The position numbers were made by a program, and so were the translations under genes. From assembly GCA_003979035.1 (NCBI GenBank), contig RXOA01000033.1:1-18753 (forward strand): DNA of 18,753 nucleotides, in the 5' to 3' direction. Shown piece after piece: positions 1 to 7,604 of this stretch (position 1 is the stretch's first letter; every line of letters begins with the position of its first letter). The notes beneath the pieces are model-generated. The model ran no database searches, was not told the DNA's origin, and saw only the letters and a list, made by a program, of their open reading frames with translations. The DNA comes from Candidatus Bipolaricaulota bacterium (GTDB lineage: Bacteria > Bipolaricaulota > Bipolaricaulia > UBA7950 > UBA9294).

Positions 1-372
1 ATCCGCGTGGCATTCAATCAGGGCTACCCTGAGATGAAGGACATCGTACGCAAGCTGCTGACGGCGTGTGAGGCGGGGGATCGCGTGGCCGCGAATCTCG
101 AAGCGCACAACCTGCAGCGAGATGTCACGTGGATTCTTCACGACACCCAGGAAGGGCCTAGACGCAGGCAGGTTGCTCCGTACAGCGAATCGGCGGCTTC
201 CTATGACGAAGCAGGATTCCCCGATCTGTTGGCGCTGGCCTCAGAACCGCTGGATGATCTGGCCGGGGCTGCCAGACGCTTCGACGAGCGGCTCCGAAGC
301 TGGCTGCGCGAACATGGCGTCGATCTCTGTGAGTTCGCGAGCGTCGAGGATCTCCGCAACGCCTTGCGGTGA
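1..372 (+). CDS. C-terminal part of an unrecognised protein
   Basis: The frame is open from the first base of the window and ends with TGA at 370-372, so the true start is probably upstream; a GTG at 7 is the only early in-window start and has no visible ribosome binding site. The visible 124 residues are soluble, charged and probably mostly helical, with no signal peptide or membrane segment. There is a Leu/Ala/Asp-rich helical stretch near the C-terminus (DLLALASEPLDDLAG). I do not recognise a family. The protein is followed by a 398-bp non-coding stretch, so it looks like the last gene of its transcription unit. A short complete gene beginning at the GTG is possible but less likely. Confidence 0.5.
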   Translation: MRVAFNQGYPEMKDIVRKLLTACEAGDRVAANLEAHNLQRDVTWILHDTQEGPRRRQVAPYSESAASYDEAGFPDLLALASEPLDDLAGAARRFDERLRSWLREHGVDLCEFASVEDLRNALR

Positions 373-770
373 GTCCTTCCAGCGCACCGGAGGAAGTGGC
401 GTGACACGACAGCTTCGAGGCCTGTGACGACGGTGATGTTCCATCAGAAGATTCCCCAAAAGTCTCTCGACGTCCAGTTCCCGAGCTCCATGGGCTCGAC
501 CCCATGGAGCCTGGGGGATTCGAACTTGAGAAGCGTTCCCCATTGTGAGAGGGATGTTGTTTCCAGTGAGGATCGCTTCCGGCGCACGTCGTTGGTTCCT
601 CCCGCATAGCGCCATCTGTCGCGCCGGCGCGGAGGGGACATCGCCCGGGCCTGGAGCCCACTTCTTGCATCCTCAAGAAGATCCTCCTGATCCGCCACGA
701 ACGTCCATGGCCACATCTGTCGCACGCGAAGCGCAGAAGGCAATCCATTCATTCTGCGACTGGGCCGACG
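373..770. other. Non-coding interval with several inverted repeats
   Basis: No open frame here has a convincing start, ribosome binding site or recognisable protein. The stretch lies between the end of the first gene and the end of the SDR gene, which converge on it. It holds a strong hairpin at 485-510, a 12-bp palindrome at 620-631 (CGCGCCGGCGCG), a 7-bp inverted repeat at 661-667/674-680 (CTTCTTG/CAAGAAG) and another at 732-738/752-758 (CGCAGAA/TTCTGCG). None is followed by a run of T on either strand, so they do not look like standard intrinsic terminators. It could contain a structured RNA or two converging 3' ends. Confidence 0.5.
476..526. repeat. Long hairpin with a perfect 10-bp core stem
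   Basis: GCTCCATGGG at 485-494 pairs perfectly with CCCATGGAGC at 501-510 across a 6-base loop (CTCGAC). Further out, CCC at 480-482 can pair with a G-run near 513-517, and AGTTC at 476-480 can pair with GAACT at 522-526, giving an interrupted hairpin of about 51 nt (the shared C at 480 can be in only one of these outer pairings). No T-tract follows on either strand. It is stable enough to be an RNA structure, but its role is unknown. Confidence 0.5.
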
Positions 771-1559
771 CTACAGCGCGTGCAATAGTCCGCCGTCCAC
801 GGGGATGGCGACACCGGTGATGCCGCTTGCTTGCGGCGAGCATAGGAACGCGACCAGCGCTGCCAGCTCCTTCGGGTCAAGCAGGCGTCCCAGCGGGATG
901 CGCTTTTCCCATCGATCGGCGATCTCGTCTCGCCGCTCGCCGGTTCGGTCCGCGGTCTGATCGATTAGCTCCCGCATCCGCTCGGTGTCGAACGGGCCGG
1001 GGCAGACGCAGTTGACCCGGATCCCGTCTGGGGCCAACTCGCGCGACAGCGTCTTTGCAAACGCGATGATGCCGGCGCGAAAGACGTTCGAAAGCACGAG
1101 GCCCGGTTCCGGCTCCCGTGCGGTGAACGAGGTGTTGAACACCATCGCTCCCCCGCCGCGTTTCCGCATGAGCGGGACCACGCCCCGGCACAGGCGAACA
1201 GCCGACAGAAGAAGATCGGCAAACGCATCTTGCCACGCCTGATCATCGTGTTCGATTGCGGTTCCGGAGGGGGGGCCACCGGTGTTGTGGACCAAAATGT
1301 CAATCCCTTCTTCTCGCTCCGACACCGCGGCCAACAACCGCTCGATGTCCTCGCCAACGCCAAGATCGGCGGCCACGGGAAGCACGTCTACACCGGTTTC
1401 CCGAGCGATCTGCGCGGCGGTCCGGGCAAGTTCCGCCTTGTTGCGAGAAACCACCACCAGGTCGGCCCCCGCATGCGCCAGGGTTTCCGCGCAAGCCCGC
1501 CCCAGCCCTCGACTCGCTCCGCAGACAACGGCGAACTTCCCACCAAGACTCCCATCCAT
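771..1559 (-). CDS. SDR-family protein with a non-canonical active site (BKR-like)
   Basis: This is a 262-residue Rossmann-fold protein of the short-chain dehydrogenase/reductase superfamily, closest in style to 3-oxoacyl-ACP reductases. The N-terminal dinucleotide motif GASRGLG is at residues 14-20, the segment equivalent to NNAG reads HNTGG (91-95), and a Ser matching the catalytic Ser sits at about 144. The usual YxxxK is replaced: aligned on the downstream RAG and RELAPDGIRVN segments, Tyr becomes Ser157 and Lys becomes Arg161. This matches the known BKR-like SDR subgroup that lacks the standard catalytic tetrad. The substrate is unknown, and normal SDR chemistry may not apply. The start at 1559 is chosen because AGGGAGG lies 8 nt upstream; the frame is open further, to 1598, without such a site. 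The gene is divergent from the small membrane protein at 1709. Confidence 0.85.
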   Translation of the reverse strand: MDGSLGGKFAVVCGASRGLGRACAETLAHAGADLVVVSRNKAELARTAAQIARETGVDVLPVAADLGVGEDIERLLAAVSEREEGIDILVHNTGGPPSGTAIEHDDQAWQDAFADLLLSAVRLCRGVVPLMRKRGGGAMVFNTSFTAREPEPGLVLSNVFRAGIIAFAKTLSRELAPDGIRVNCVCPGPFDTERMRELIDQTADRTGERRDEIADRWEKRIPLGRLLDPKELAALVAFLCSPQASGITGVAIPVDGGLLHAL

Positions 1560-1620
1560 GTCTGATGCCTCCCTGTAACGTTTGTACGGTATCGTCACGT
1601 TTGATCGGCAGCAAGCTGCG

Positions 1621-1650
1621 TTGACACAGACGGCGCGAAGCCCCTATCCT
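1621..1650 (+). promoter_or_regulatory. Sigma70-type promoter for the 77-aa membrane protein
   Basis: TTGACA at 1621-1626 is a perfect -35 hexamer, followed by an 18-base spacer and TATCCT at 1645-1650 as -10. Transcription would start near 1657, about 50 nt before the ATG at 1709. Confidence 0.55.
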
Positions 1651-1708
1651 GCAACGGTTCACGCTTCGGCGGAGAAGAGAGGTGCGGACAACGGAGAGGA
1701 GGGGTCGG

Positions 1709-1942
1709 ATGGATACAATTGCGGGCTGGGCCTACGGAGTAACCTGGGGAGTGTTTCCGCTTGTCGCCTTGTTGGGGTTCGCGACCTACGCACTGTTCGG
1801 CGCCACGGCGGTTCTTGTCTCGCTGAAGCGCTATGTCCGTCCACTGCGCCGAGTTCCCGTCAAGGTACACCGAGGGATGGCGATTGCGGCGCTTCTCCTT
1901 GCCACCGTTCATCTGATCCTCGGGATTTCCGTGTACGTTTGA
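1709..1942 (+). CDS. Small two-helix membrane protein, possible haem ligands
   Basis: This is a 77-residue protein with two predicted membrane helices: about residues 12-38 and 56-75, joined by a basic loop (KRYVRPLRRVPVK). The second helix carries His54 and His68, 14 residues apart and so on the same helical face. That spacing is close to the paired His spacing in haem-binding helices of ferric-reductase and cytochrome b-like membrane domains, but no family match is claimed. The ATG at 1709 is chosen because AGGAGGGG lies just upstream at 1698-1705; an ATG-like start 27 bases earlier lacks such a site. A good promoter lies at 1621-1650. The cyclase gene downstream begins about 180 bp later. 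Function is unknown. Confidence 0.7.
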   Translation: MDTIAGWAYGVTWGVFPLVALLGFATYALFGATAVLVSLKRYVRPLRRVPVKVHRGMAIAALLLATVHLILGISVYV

Positions 1943-2124
1943 CGCCGACTCCTGCAGAACAGCTACCAAGAGAGCTGCATCCGACGCGAACGTTTCGCGA
2001 CCTCCTGCATCGTATGCGATTGCCTGGTCGCTGATACACCTGGTTTCGTCCCGATTTGCCTCGGCGGGATCGATCTCCCAGAATGGAGAGCATCACTTGC
2101 TGGCGTGTGCCTTGGGAAGGAGTC

Positions 2125-3522
2125 ATGGGACAAACATCGGCGTCAAACACCCAGCCGCAGGAGCCAAAGGCAAGACGACGCGGGGTCGAAGCAGAAAATG
2201 CATCGCTTCGCGATGCGCTCGTTTCGTGTGAGCAAAGACTGCAAGCCTTGTTCGCCGCCTCGACGGATGCGGTGTTGTTCGAATCGCTGGAGGGGCGCAT
2301 CCTCGAATGCAACGATCGCGCCTGCACCCTGTACGGGTACCCGCGAGAGCAGCTGCTGAAATTCACCGCGGCGGACCTTGTTCCACCGGAAATCACCTCG
2401 TCATTCCCGGCGATCATCAATCAGGAACGGACCACGGGCGGGGTCTTCGTGACCGCGGTTGGGATCCGCCGTGATGGATCGAGGTTCCCCACCGAGGTCA
2501 GCACAAAGCTCTTCTCGATCGGAGACGAGTCCTTCGTCGTCGTGGTTGTTCGCGACATCACGGAGCACCAAGCTGCCGTGCAGGCGCTCGAAGCATCAAC
2601 CCGGACGCTGGAGAAGCTACATGAGGCCGCTCACGAACTCGATCTGTGCTCGACGGACGGAGATGTCAGCGATCTCACAGTCATTGCCGCGGTCGAAGTC
2701 CTCGGGCTGCGGCGGTGTGCGGTTGTGTTGTTCAACCAAGGGGTGGTCACAACGCGCAGCGCGTCCGGCGTCTTCCCCGAGAAGTTCGTCGATCAGCTGT
2801 GCGCATCCGACGAGGCGAAACGTGTGCTCGACTTCGGCATCCCGATCCGCATCGACCGTTGCGTCTCTGAGCTTCGTTCGGATTGGGTGTCCGGTCTCTG
2901 TGCGCCACTCGGACGTCATGGCTTGTTCTTCGCGGCTTCCGGCCAATCCTCGACATTCGAATCACCACGGGTCCGTCAGCTGGACATTCTCCTCCGCTAT
3001 GCAGCGATCGTTCTCAACCGGCTCCGTCTCGGCAAGGAGCTCGAATCGAAGGCGTTTCTCGATCCTCTCACCGGAGCCTTCAACCGTCGCTATTTTACGG
3101 CGACAATCCCCACGCTGGCCGCTCAAGCGACCCGTTACGGAGGGGTCATCGGGTTCCTTCTCATCGATATCAATCGGTTCAAGGAAATCAACGATCGGCT
3201 CGGACATCTCCGCGGAGATCAGGTGCTGATTGCTGTCGCCGCGTTGCTGCGGCGTCAGATCCGCACAAGCGATCAGCTTGTACGGTTCGGGGGGGATGAG
3301 TTCCTGATCGTGCTCCCGCGAAACGGCGAGAGCATCCGCATCATGAAGCAGCGTATCCGCTCGGCCGTGGCTGGCTGGAACCAGGAGCAAACCCTTACGG
3401 ACTTCCCCGTACATCTGGCGATCGGAACGTCTTCGTGGCGGCCGAGCCAAGATGGCCCGTTGGAGGCCGCTCTCCATACGGCGGATCTTCAGATGTACAA
3501 AGACAAGTCACCCGGTGGATGA
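2125..3522 (+). CDS. PAS-GAF-like-GGDEF diguanylate cyclase
   Basis: This is a 465-residue cytoplasmic signalling protein that should make cyclic di-GMP from two GTP. A short N-terminal region (1-37) is followed by a PAS sensor domain (about 38-150, ending in the typical VVRDITEHQ). A GAF-like segment follows (about 160-305) and then a GGDEF domain (308-462). The catalytic motif GGDEF is intact at 389-393. The metal-binding Asp is in LLIDINRFKEIND (345-357), and DPLTGAFNRRYF opens the domain. RTSD at 380-383, five residues before GGDEF, is the RxxD inhibitory site for product feedback. No membrane segment or EAL domain is seen. The ATG at 2125 has GAAGGAG only 2 nt upstream, which is tight; in-frame starts at 2083 or 2056 are possible but have no clear site. 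It is probably transcribed alone and converges with the ferritin-like gene. Input signal unknown. Confidence 0.9.
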   Translation: MGQTSASNTQPQEPKARRRGVEAENASLRDALVSCEQRLQALFAASTDAVLFESLEGRILECNDRACTLYGYPREQLLKFTAADLVPPEITSSFPAIINQERTTGGVFVTAVGIRRDGSRFPTEVSTKLFSIGDESFVVVVVRDITEHQAAVQALEASTRTLEKLHEAAHELDLCSTDGDVSDLTVIAAVEVLGLRRCAVVLFNQGVVTTRSASGVFPEKFVDQLCASDEAKRVLDFGIPIRIDRCVSELRSDWVSGLCAPLGRHGLFFAASGQSSTFESPRVRQLDILLRYAAIVLNRLRLGKELESKAFLDPLTGAFNRRYFTATIPTLAAQATRYGGVIGFLLIDINRFKEINDRLGHLRGDQVLIAVAALLRRQIRTSDQLVRFGGDEFLIVLPRNGESIRIMKQRIRSAVAGWNQEQTLTDFPVHLAIGTSSWRPSQDGPLEAALHTADLQMYKDKSPGG

Positions 3523-3586
3523 GCTCAACGAATCCGTTCCGAAACTCCCTGATTCTTGACGGGGGCGGTATTCCCCGCAGCAGGGC

Positions 3587-4093
3587 CTAGTAGTCGTCGA
3601 GCCGCAGTCCGAACTCGGCTGATTCGACCCACGCCTGCGGACGATCGAAGTACTCCGCAAGCGAACTGACGATCAGGTAGTGCTTCTGTTCTCGCTCGGC
3701 CAGATCCGCGAACAGACGGCGCGTATCCTCGTCCGCGGCTGATTCGGCGTGATCCCGGTAGAACGCCTCCGTGGTTTGCTCGATCTCCATCGCCGCCTGG
3801 AGGATCCCCTGCATGGAGGTGTCGGAGAAGACCGTGTCGAGGCCGCCTTCCACCTTCGCCGAAACCAAGCGCTTCACCTCATTCAGAAGGTCTAGGCCCG
3901 TGTCTTGCGCCGAAATGGCCCGCGCTTGCGTGATCGGCTCAACCGCACGCAGCGCCTCTGCATGCGCATGCTCTTCGCTCGCCAGAAGATCAAGAACGGA
4001 AAGCGCGCCCTGGTCTTCAATGCCTTGCTTGGAGGATCGATAGTAGGTCTCCGCACGTTCCTCAAGCGCAATCGCCTGTTCGAGAATCGACAT
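3587..4093 (-). CDS. Ferritin-like (rubrerythrin-type) diiron protein
   Basis: This 168-residue, all-helical protein has the four-helix ferritin-like pattern. Putative diiron ligands are Glu11/Glu12 in helix 1, the E41-H-A-H44 ExxH motif in helix 2, Glu103/Glu105 in helix 3 and E135-Q-K-H138 as the second ExxH. There is no C-terminal rubredoxin domain, so it is not a full rubrerythrin. Family members handle iron or peroxide; the exact role is not shown here. The start at 4093 is supported by AGGGGGG 5 nt upstream, overlapping the stop codon of the DUF47 gene; longer upstream readings run through that gene and are rejected. Only 10 bases separate it from the DUF47 stop, so the two are surely co-transcribed. 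Confidence 0.85.
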   Translation of the reverse strand: MSILEQAIALEERAETYYRSSKQGIEDQGALSVLDLLASEEHAHAEALRAVEPITQARAISAQDTGLDLLNEVKRLVSAKVEGGLDTVFSDTSMQGILQAAMEIEQTTEAFYRDHAESAADEDTRRLFADLAEREQKHYLIVSSLAEYFDRPQAWVESAEFGLRLDDY

Positions 4094-4103
4094 GAATTCC
4101 CCC

Positions 4104-4754
4104 CTAGAAGTGGCGATCCACTGCGATGATGTCCACATAGTCCGATAGATCCTCCGCTCGATCGGAGATTTCCACCAGCCGTTCGACAAATCCGTGGAGT
4201 TGGAGTTTCCTTGCAAGGTCAAGATCCATCTTGAACAGTCTCTTGATGATTGCCCGTTCGCGCTGATCGATTTCGCCCTCGATCTTCTCAATCGCCTGTG
4301 TCTCTTCATGCATCCGAGAGAGGTCGCGGAATAGGTGTCCGATCATCGATTCCACCTTGGAGAAGATCTCGCCCGTCTTTTCCACGATCTCCAGCATGAC
4401 CTCCGACAGTTCGGCCGGGATTTCCGGCTTCTGGAACAGAAGGTAGTCAAGGATCGCTTCGGCGGAGTTGGCCAAGCGGTCCACCTGCTCGATCACTTGC
4501 AGCACATCGCGCCTTGACGAAGGCAATAGAGCTCCGGCAAGAAGCTTCACCTCAACCTCGCGGCGCACATCGTCGGCGATTCCTTCGGCACGATGGGTCT
4601 CAAACGCCAGTTTCGCCGCCTTGTCCACATCGTGATCCCGAAGATAGGCGACCAACGATCCCTGGAAGAATCCGATCGCCTTGGCCACTTCTCCGAGATG
4701 TCCGAGGACGAGAGTTTCGATCTGCTGTTGGCGTTTCCAGAATGCGGCTTTCAT
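4104..4754 (-). CDS. DUF47 / PhoU-like family protein
   Basis: This 216-residue, highly helical and charged cytoplasmic protein matches the DUF47 family (TIGR00153, YkaA-like, related to PhoU). The pattern is seen in the N-terminal QQIETLVLGHLGEVAKAI, the middle VDRLANSAEAILDYLLFQKP and the C-terminal LVEISDRAEDLSDYVDI, and the length is normal. Members often lie beside Pit-type phosphate transporters and are thought to regulate them, but no transporter is present here. Instead the gene sits between birA (20-nt gap) and the ferritin-like gene (10-nt gap) as the middle of a three-gene operon. GGGAG lies about 8 nt before the ATG. A link to metal or phosphate handling is inference from this neighbourhood. 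Confidence 0.85.
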   Translation of the reverse strand: MKAAFWKRQQQIETLVLGHLGEVAKAIGFFQGSLVAYLRDHDVDKAAKLAFETHRAEGIADDVRREVEVKLLAGALLPSSRRDVLQVIEQVDRLANSAEAILDYLLFQKPEIPAELSEVMLEIVEKTGEIFSKVESMIGHLFRDLSRMHEETQAIEKIEGEIDQRERAIIKRLFKMDLDLARKLQLHGFVERLVEISDRAEDLSDYVDIIAVDRHF

Positions 4755-4774
4755 TTTTGTGGCTCCCTTTCAGT

Positions 4775-5536
4775 CTAGGCCGATCGCTCTTGCGAAGCAA
4801 GCCAGATGCCTTCCTCGGGATCAAGGTGGCGACAATCGCCACAGGTTAGGGTCAAGGCGATGGGGGGCATCGCCTCGCCCTCGTCGCCGGCAACGACCAG
4901 AGCGCCTGTCTCATCAATGTCCACGGCGATTCCGCAGACCGATTCTCCGGCGGGGGTCCCGCGATCGACTCGGACCCTTCGTCCCAAGGTGGCGCACTGC
5001 CGTCGGTAGTCGAGAAGGATTTCCGCGGCCGCGCCGTGTGGCCACGCTTGCCACACCTTCAATGCCAGAGCGCTGGCACAAGGCGGGGGGGCAACGTACG
5101 CCCCGACACATGTTGCTTCGGGGACGGGAGCCGCGTCGAGGTTGATGCCGACGCCAACCAGGGCACGATCTCCGATCACCTCGACCAGGAGCCCGGCCAT
5201 CTTCTTCCCGGCCACGAGCAGATCGTTCGGCCACTTGATCGAGGGATGAATCCCTATCTGGCGAAGCGCGTTCGTGACGGCAAGCGCTGCTCGAGCAAAC
5301 AGCAGGTCGCTCGTCGGGACGATCATCGTGGCGTACATTCCCCCGATCGGAGAGCTCCACGATCGCCCACATCGCCCGCGTCCCGCCGTCTGCGTCTTGG
5401 CGACAATGATGTCCGGACAGCGATCGGTCCCCAGCAAAGACCGCGCCACGTCTTGGGTCGATGTCGCGAAATCCAGTTCCACAATCTTCAGAGCTTCGCG
5501 TTCGCTCATCCCGTCAATTGTACGCCAACGAGACAT
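4775..5536 (-). CDS. birA: Biotin--[acetyl-CoA-carboxylase] ligase, catalytic-only form
   Basis: This enzyme activates biotin with ATP and attaches it to the lysine of the biotin carboxyl carrier protein, as acetyl-CoA carboxylase needs. Residues are counted from the 5536 start (253 aa). The biotin/ATP loop motif TAGRGRCGRSW is at 50-60, KWPND at 101-105, the catalytic-type Lys in GKKMAGLLVE near 111-112, and GVGINL at 128-133. A small C-terminal beta domain follows (about 195-245). There is no N-terminal helix-turn-helix, so it should not act as a DNA-binding repressor like E. coli BirA. The start is uncertain: ATG 5536 has only GGGG immediately before it, and ATG 5509 (MSEREALK) lacks a strong site but still gives a complete domain. 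It heads the birA-DUF47-ferritin-like operon and is divergent from metK. Confidence 0.92.
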   Translation of the reverse strand: MSRWRTIDGMSEREALKIVELDFATSTQDVARSLLGTDRCPDIIVAKTQTAGRGRCGRSWSSPIGGMYATMIVPTSDLLFARAALAVTNALRQIGIHPSIKWPNDLLVAGKKMAGLLVEVIGDRALVGVGINLDAAPVPEATCVGAYVAPPPCASALALKVWQAWPHGAAAEILLDYRRQCATLGRRVRVDRGTPAGESVCGIAVDIDETGALVVAGDEGEAMPPIALTLTCGDCRHLDPEEGIWLASQERSA

Positions 5537-5591
5537 TCCCCGGAATCAATCAGCCGAGTCGGTCTTCGCGGATCATCGCACCGAACCGGAG

Positions 5592-5620
5592 TTGAGCATG
5601 GAAGCCTGAGACGCTACGAT
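5592..5620 (+). promoter_or_regulatory. Sigma70-type promoter of metK
   Basis: TTGAGC at 5592-5597, a 17-base spacer and TACGAT at 5615-5620 form a good promoter. Transcription would begin near 5627, leaving a leader of only about 13 nt. That leaves no room for a SAM riboswitch. Confidence 0.6.
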
Positions 5621-5639
5621 CGCACCTGAAGGAGGCTTG

Positions 5640-6821
5640 ATGGCCATCACAACTCACACATCGGAATCGGTTACCGAAGGGCATCCCGACAAGCTGGCCG
5701 ACCGCATCTCGGACGCGGTTCTCGATGCGGTCCTCGAACGAGATGTCAACGGAAGAGTCGCTTGCGAGACGTTCATCACAACCGGCCTGGTGATCATCGG
5801 CGGGGAAATCAGTACGGATGCCTACGTTGACTTGGACGGGATCGCGCGGCGCGTGATCGCCGATACCGGGTACGACAAGGCCGCATTCGGATTCCATTAC
5901 GCCGCTTGTGCCGTGCTTTCGGTCATCAAGGAGCAGTCCGCCGACATCGCTGCGGCCGTGGGCAGTTCGCTCGAGGTTCGCGGCAATCGATCCGAAGATC
6001 CGCTGGACGCTCTCGGCGCCGGAGATCAGGGCATCATGTACGGATACGCCTGCAAGGACACCCCGGAATTCATGCCGCTCCCGATTGCGCTGGCGCATCG
6101 TCTGGCACAAGGCCTGGCTACGCTCCGGAGAGACAAGAAGCTGCCTTACCTGCGCCCCGACGGCAAGACCCAGGTCACGATCGAGTACGAAGGCGATCGT
6201 CCGATTCGGGCGACGAAACTGCTGATTGCGGCACAGCATGATCCGTCCGTGGATCAGCCTCGGATCGCCGCCGATTTGAAGCGGGATCTTGTCGAGCCGC
6301 TCGTATCAGCCTGGCTGGACGATCGTACGGAGATCTTGGTGAATTCATCCGGGCGATTCGTGATCGGGGGACCGGCCTCGGATGCGGGGATGACCGGCCG
6401 AAAGATCATCGTGGACACGTACGGAGGGTATGGTTCTCACGGCGGAGGTGCCTTCTCCGGGAAAGATCCGTCGAAGGTTGACCGCACGGGCGCTTACATG
6501 GCTCGCTATGTGGCGAAACACCTGGTTGCCGCCGGACTCGCCGAGAAGGCCGAAGTTCAGATCGCCTACGCCATCGGCAGGGCAAGACCCCTCGCCGTCC
6601 ACGTCTCTTCGCTTGGAACCGGTTCCTACAGCGATGACCAGCTCCGTCGCGCGGTGGAGTCGGTGTTTGACTTTCGCCCCGAGGCGATCATTGAGCGGTT
6701 TGAACTCCGTCGTCCCCAGTATGAGGTGCTCTCGTCGTACGGCCACTTCGGTAGACCGGATCTCGACCTGCGCTGGGAGAAGCTCGATCGTATCGAGCCA
6801 CTTCACCGCGCAATCGGCTGA
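5640..6821 (+). CDS. metK: S-adenosylmethionine synthetase
   Basis: The enzyme makes S-adenosylmethionine from methionine and ATP, releasing phosphate and pyrophosphate; it is cytoplasmic and normally tetrameric. The 393-residue product has the family's usual length and motifs: SESVTEGHPDKLADRISDAV at the N-terminus (HPDK at 15-18), the signature GAGDQGIMYGYA at 126-137, and the glycine-rich phosphate loop GGGAFSGKDPSKVDR at 268-282. The start is ATG 5640, with AAGGAGG at 5629-5635 four bases upstream; the TTG just before it is not needed. It has its own promoter, is divergent from birA, and converges tail to tail with the mgtC-like gene with only 20 bases between stops. Confidence 0.97.
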   Translation: MAITTHTSESVTEGHPDKLADRISDAVLDAVLERDVNGRVACETFITTGLVIIGGEISTDAYVDLDGIARRVIADTGYDKAAFGFHYAACAVLSVIKEQSADIAAAVGSSLEVRGNRSEDPLDALGAGDQGIMYGYACKDTPEFMPLPIALAHRLAQGLATLRRDKKLPYLRPDGKTQVTIEYEGDRPIRATKLLIAAQHDPSVDQPRIAADLKRDLVEPLVSAWLDDRTEILVNSSGRFVIGGPASDAGMTGRKIIVDTYGGYGSHGGGAFSGKDPSKVDRTGAYMARYVAKHLVAAGLAEKAEVQIAYAIGRARPLAVHVSSLGTGSYSDDQLRRAVESVFDFRPEAIIERFELRRPQYEVLSSYGHFGRPDLDLRWEKLDRIEPLHRAIG

Positions 6822-6841
6822 ACAAGGCGAAAGATCGTTCG

Positions 6842-7552
6842 TTACAGGTGAAGATCGGCTCGAACGACGCCCTCCTGTCGGCTCAGCTGCTCGATGGCTT
6901 CTTCCACGGCGGCGGAGCGATCATGCCGGATCCGATAACTGAGCGTGACCATCTGCTGATCCCCGTCCCATCGCCAGCTCGTGCGGGTGATGCGTGTCTT
7001 GCCTTTCCCGGCTCGTTTTCTGTTGCTGCCGACGAGCAACTCGTTGAGCGTGTCCTCAACCGCTTCCCGCCGCTTGAGGGTCACGGTCAACTCAAGCGTG
7101 TGGTACGTACGATGCGGCAGGTGCGCCGCGAGCGGATCGATCAGCGACAGAATCGCCAGTCCGCTTGCGCACCCTCCGATGGCAAGGATGTAGAGACCTT
7201 GGCCGGCGACAATCCCCAGCATGGCGACAAACCATAGGGACGCCGCTGTGGTGAGCCCGCGCACCCAGTCTCCTACTTTGAGAATGGTGCCCGCTCCGAG
7301 AAATCCGATGCCGGTAATCACCCCGGCGGCAAGCCGTCCGGGATCGATGCGCAGCGCATCCGAGGGGGATCCCATGTAGATCGTCGCCGCTTCGAACGCC
7401 GCCATGACCAACGCCGCGCCGACACCGACAAGAAGATGGGTTCGCAGACCAGCGGGACGGCCGTGAAGCTCCCGTTCCAGCCCGATCACCGCACTCAGCG
7501 CGGCGGCGACGAGAACACGAAGAAGAAGGGCCAACTCATCCATCGCAATCAT
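6842..7552 (-). CDS. MgtC/SapB-family membrane protein
   Basis: This is a 236-residue inner-membrane protein. The N-terminal part has about four to five hydrophobic helices and the conserved MgtC features: VIGLERELHGRPAGLRTHLLVGVGAAL (given here as IGLERELHGRPAGLRTH, about 23-39) and the glycine-rich GVITGIGFLGAGTILK (about 77-92). The C-terminal 90 residues form a soluble domain such as those in MgtC/YhiD proteins. Family members are linked to magnesium limitation, ATP synthase inhibition or phosphate homeostasis; many are uncharacterised. Two ATG codons are possible (7552 or 7543), neither with a strong ribosome binding site. The thrS stop is only 52 bases upstream on the same strand, so it may be transcribed as the last gene of the dciA-hslVU-thrS unit. 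No magnesium-responsive leader is visible. Confidence 0.88.
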   Translation of the reverse strand: MIAMDELALLLRVLVAAALSAVIGLERELHGRPAGLRTHLLVGVGAALVMAAFEAATIYMGSPSDALRIDPGRLAAGVITGIGFLGAGTILKVGDWVRGLTTAASLWFVAMLGIVAGQGLYILAIGGCASGLAILSLIDPLAAHLPHRTYHTLELTVTLKRREAVEDTLNELLVGSNRKRAGKGKTRITRTSWRWDGDQQMVTLSYRIRHDRSAAVEEAIEQLSRQEGVVRADLHL

Positions 7553-7604
7553 GGCGTTCAGGAACCCGCCCCGGCATCTCGGCCACGCCTGATTCCGCCC
7601 TCAC

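Noticed and set aside
505..530. tmRNA or tRNA fragment on the minus strand (TTCGAATCCCCC then AGGCTCCA)
   Set aside because: The T-loop-like string has no pairing 5' partner (TCAAG versus CCCCC), no matching 5' acceptor was found upstream, and no tag-peptide frame is present.
373..770. RNase P RNA or SRP RNA in the non-coding interval
   Set aside because: The conserved RNase P core (GAGGAAAGTCC) and the SRP tetraloop region are absent on both strands.
3555..3580. Hairpin CGGGG...CCCCG between convergent genes as a terminator
   Set aside because: The stem is only 5 bp with an 8-base loop and no T-tract on either strand.
5537..5639. SAM riboswitch upstream of metK
   Set aside because: The likely transcription start leaves about 13 nt of leader, and no SAM-I or SAM-II signature is visible.
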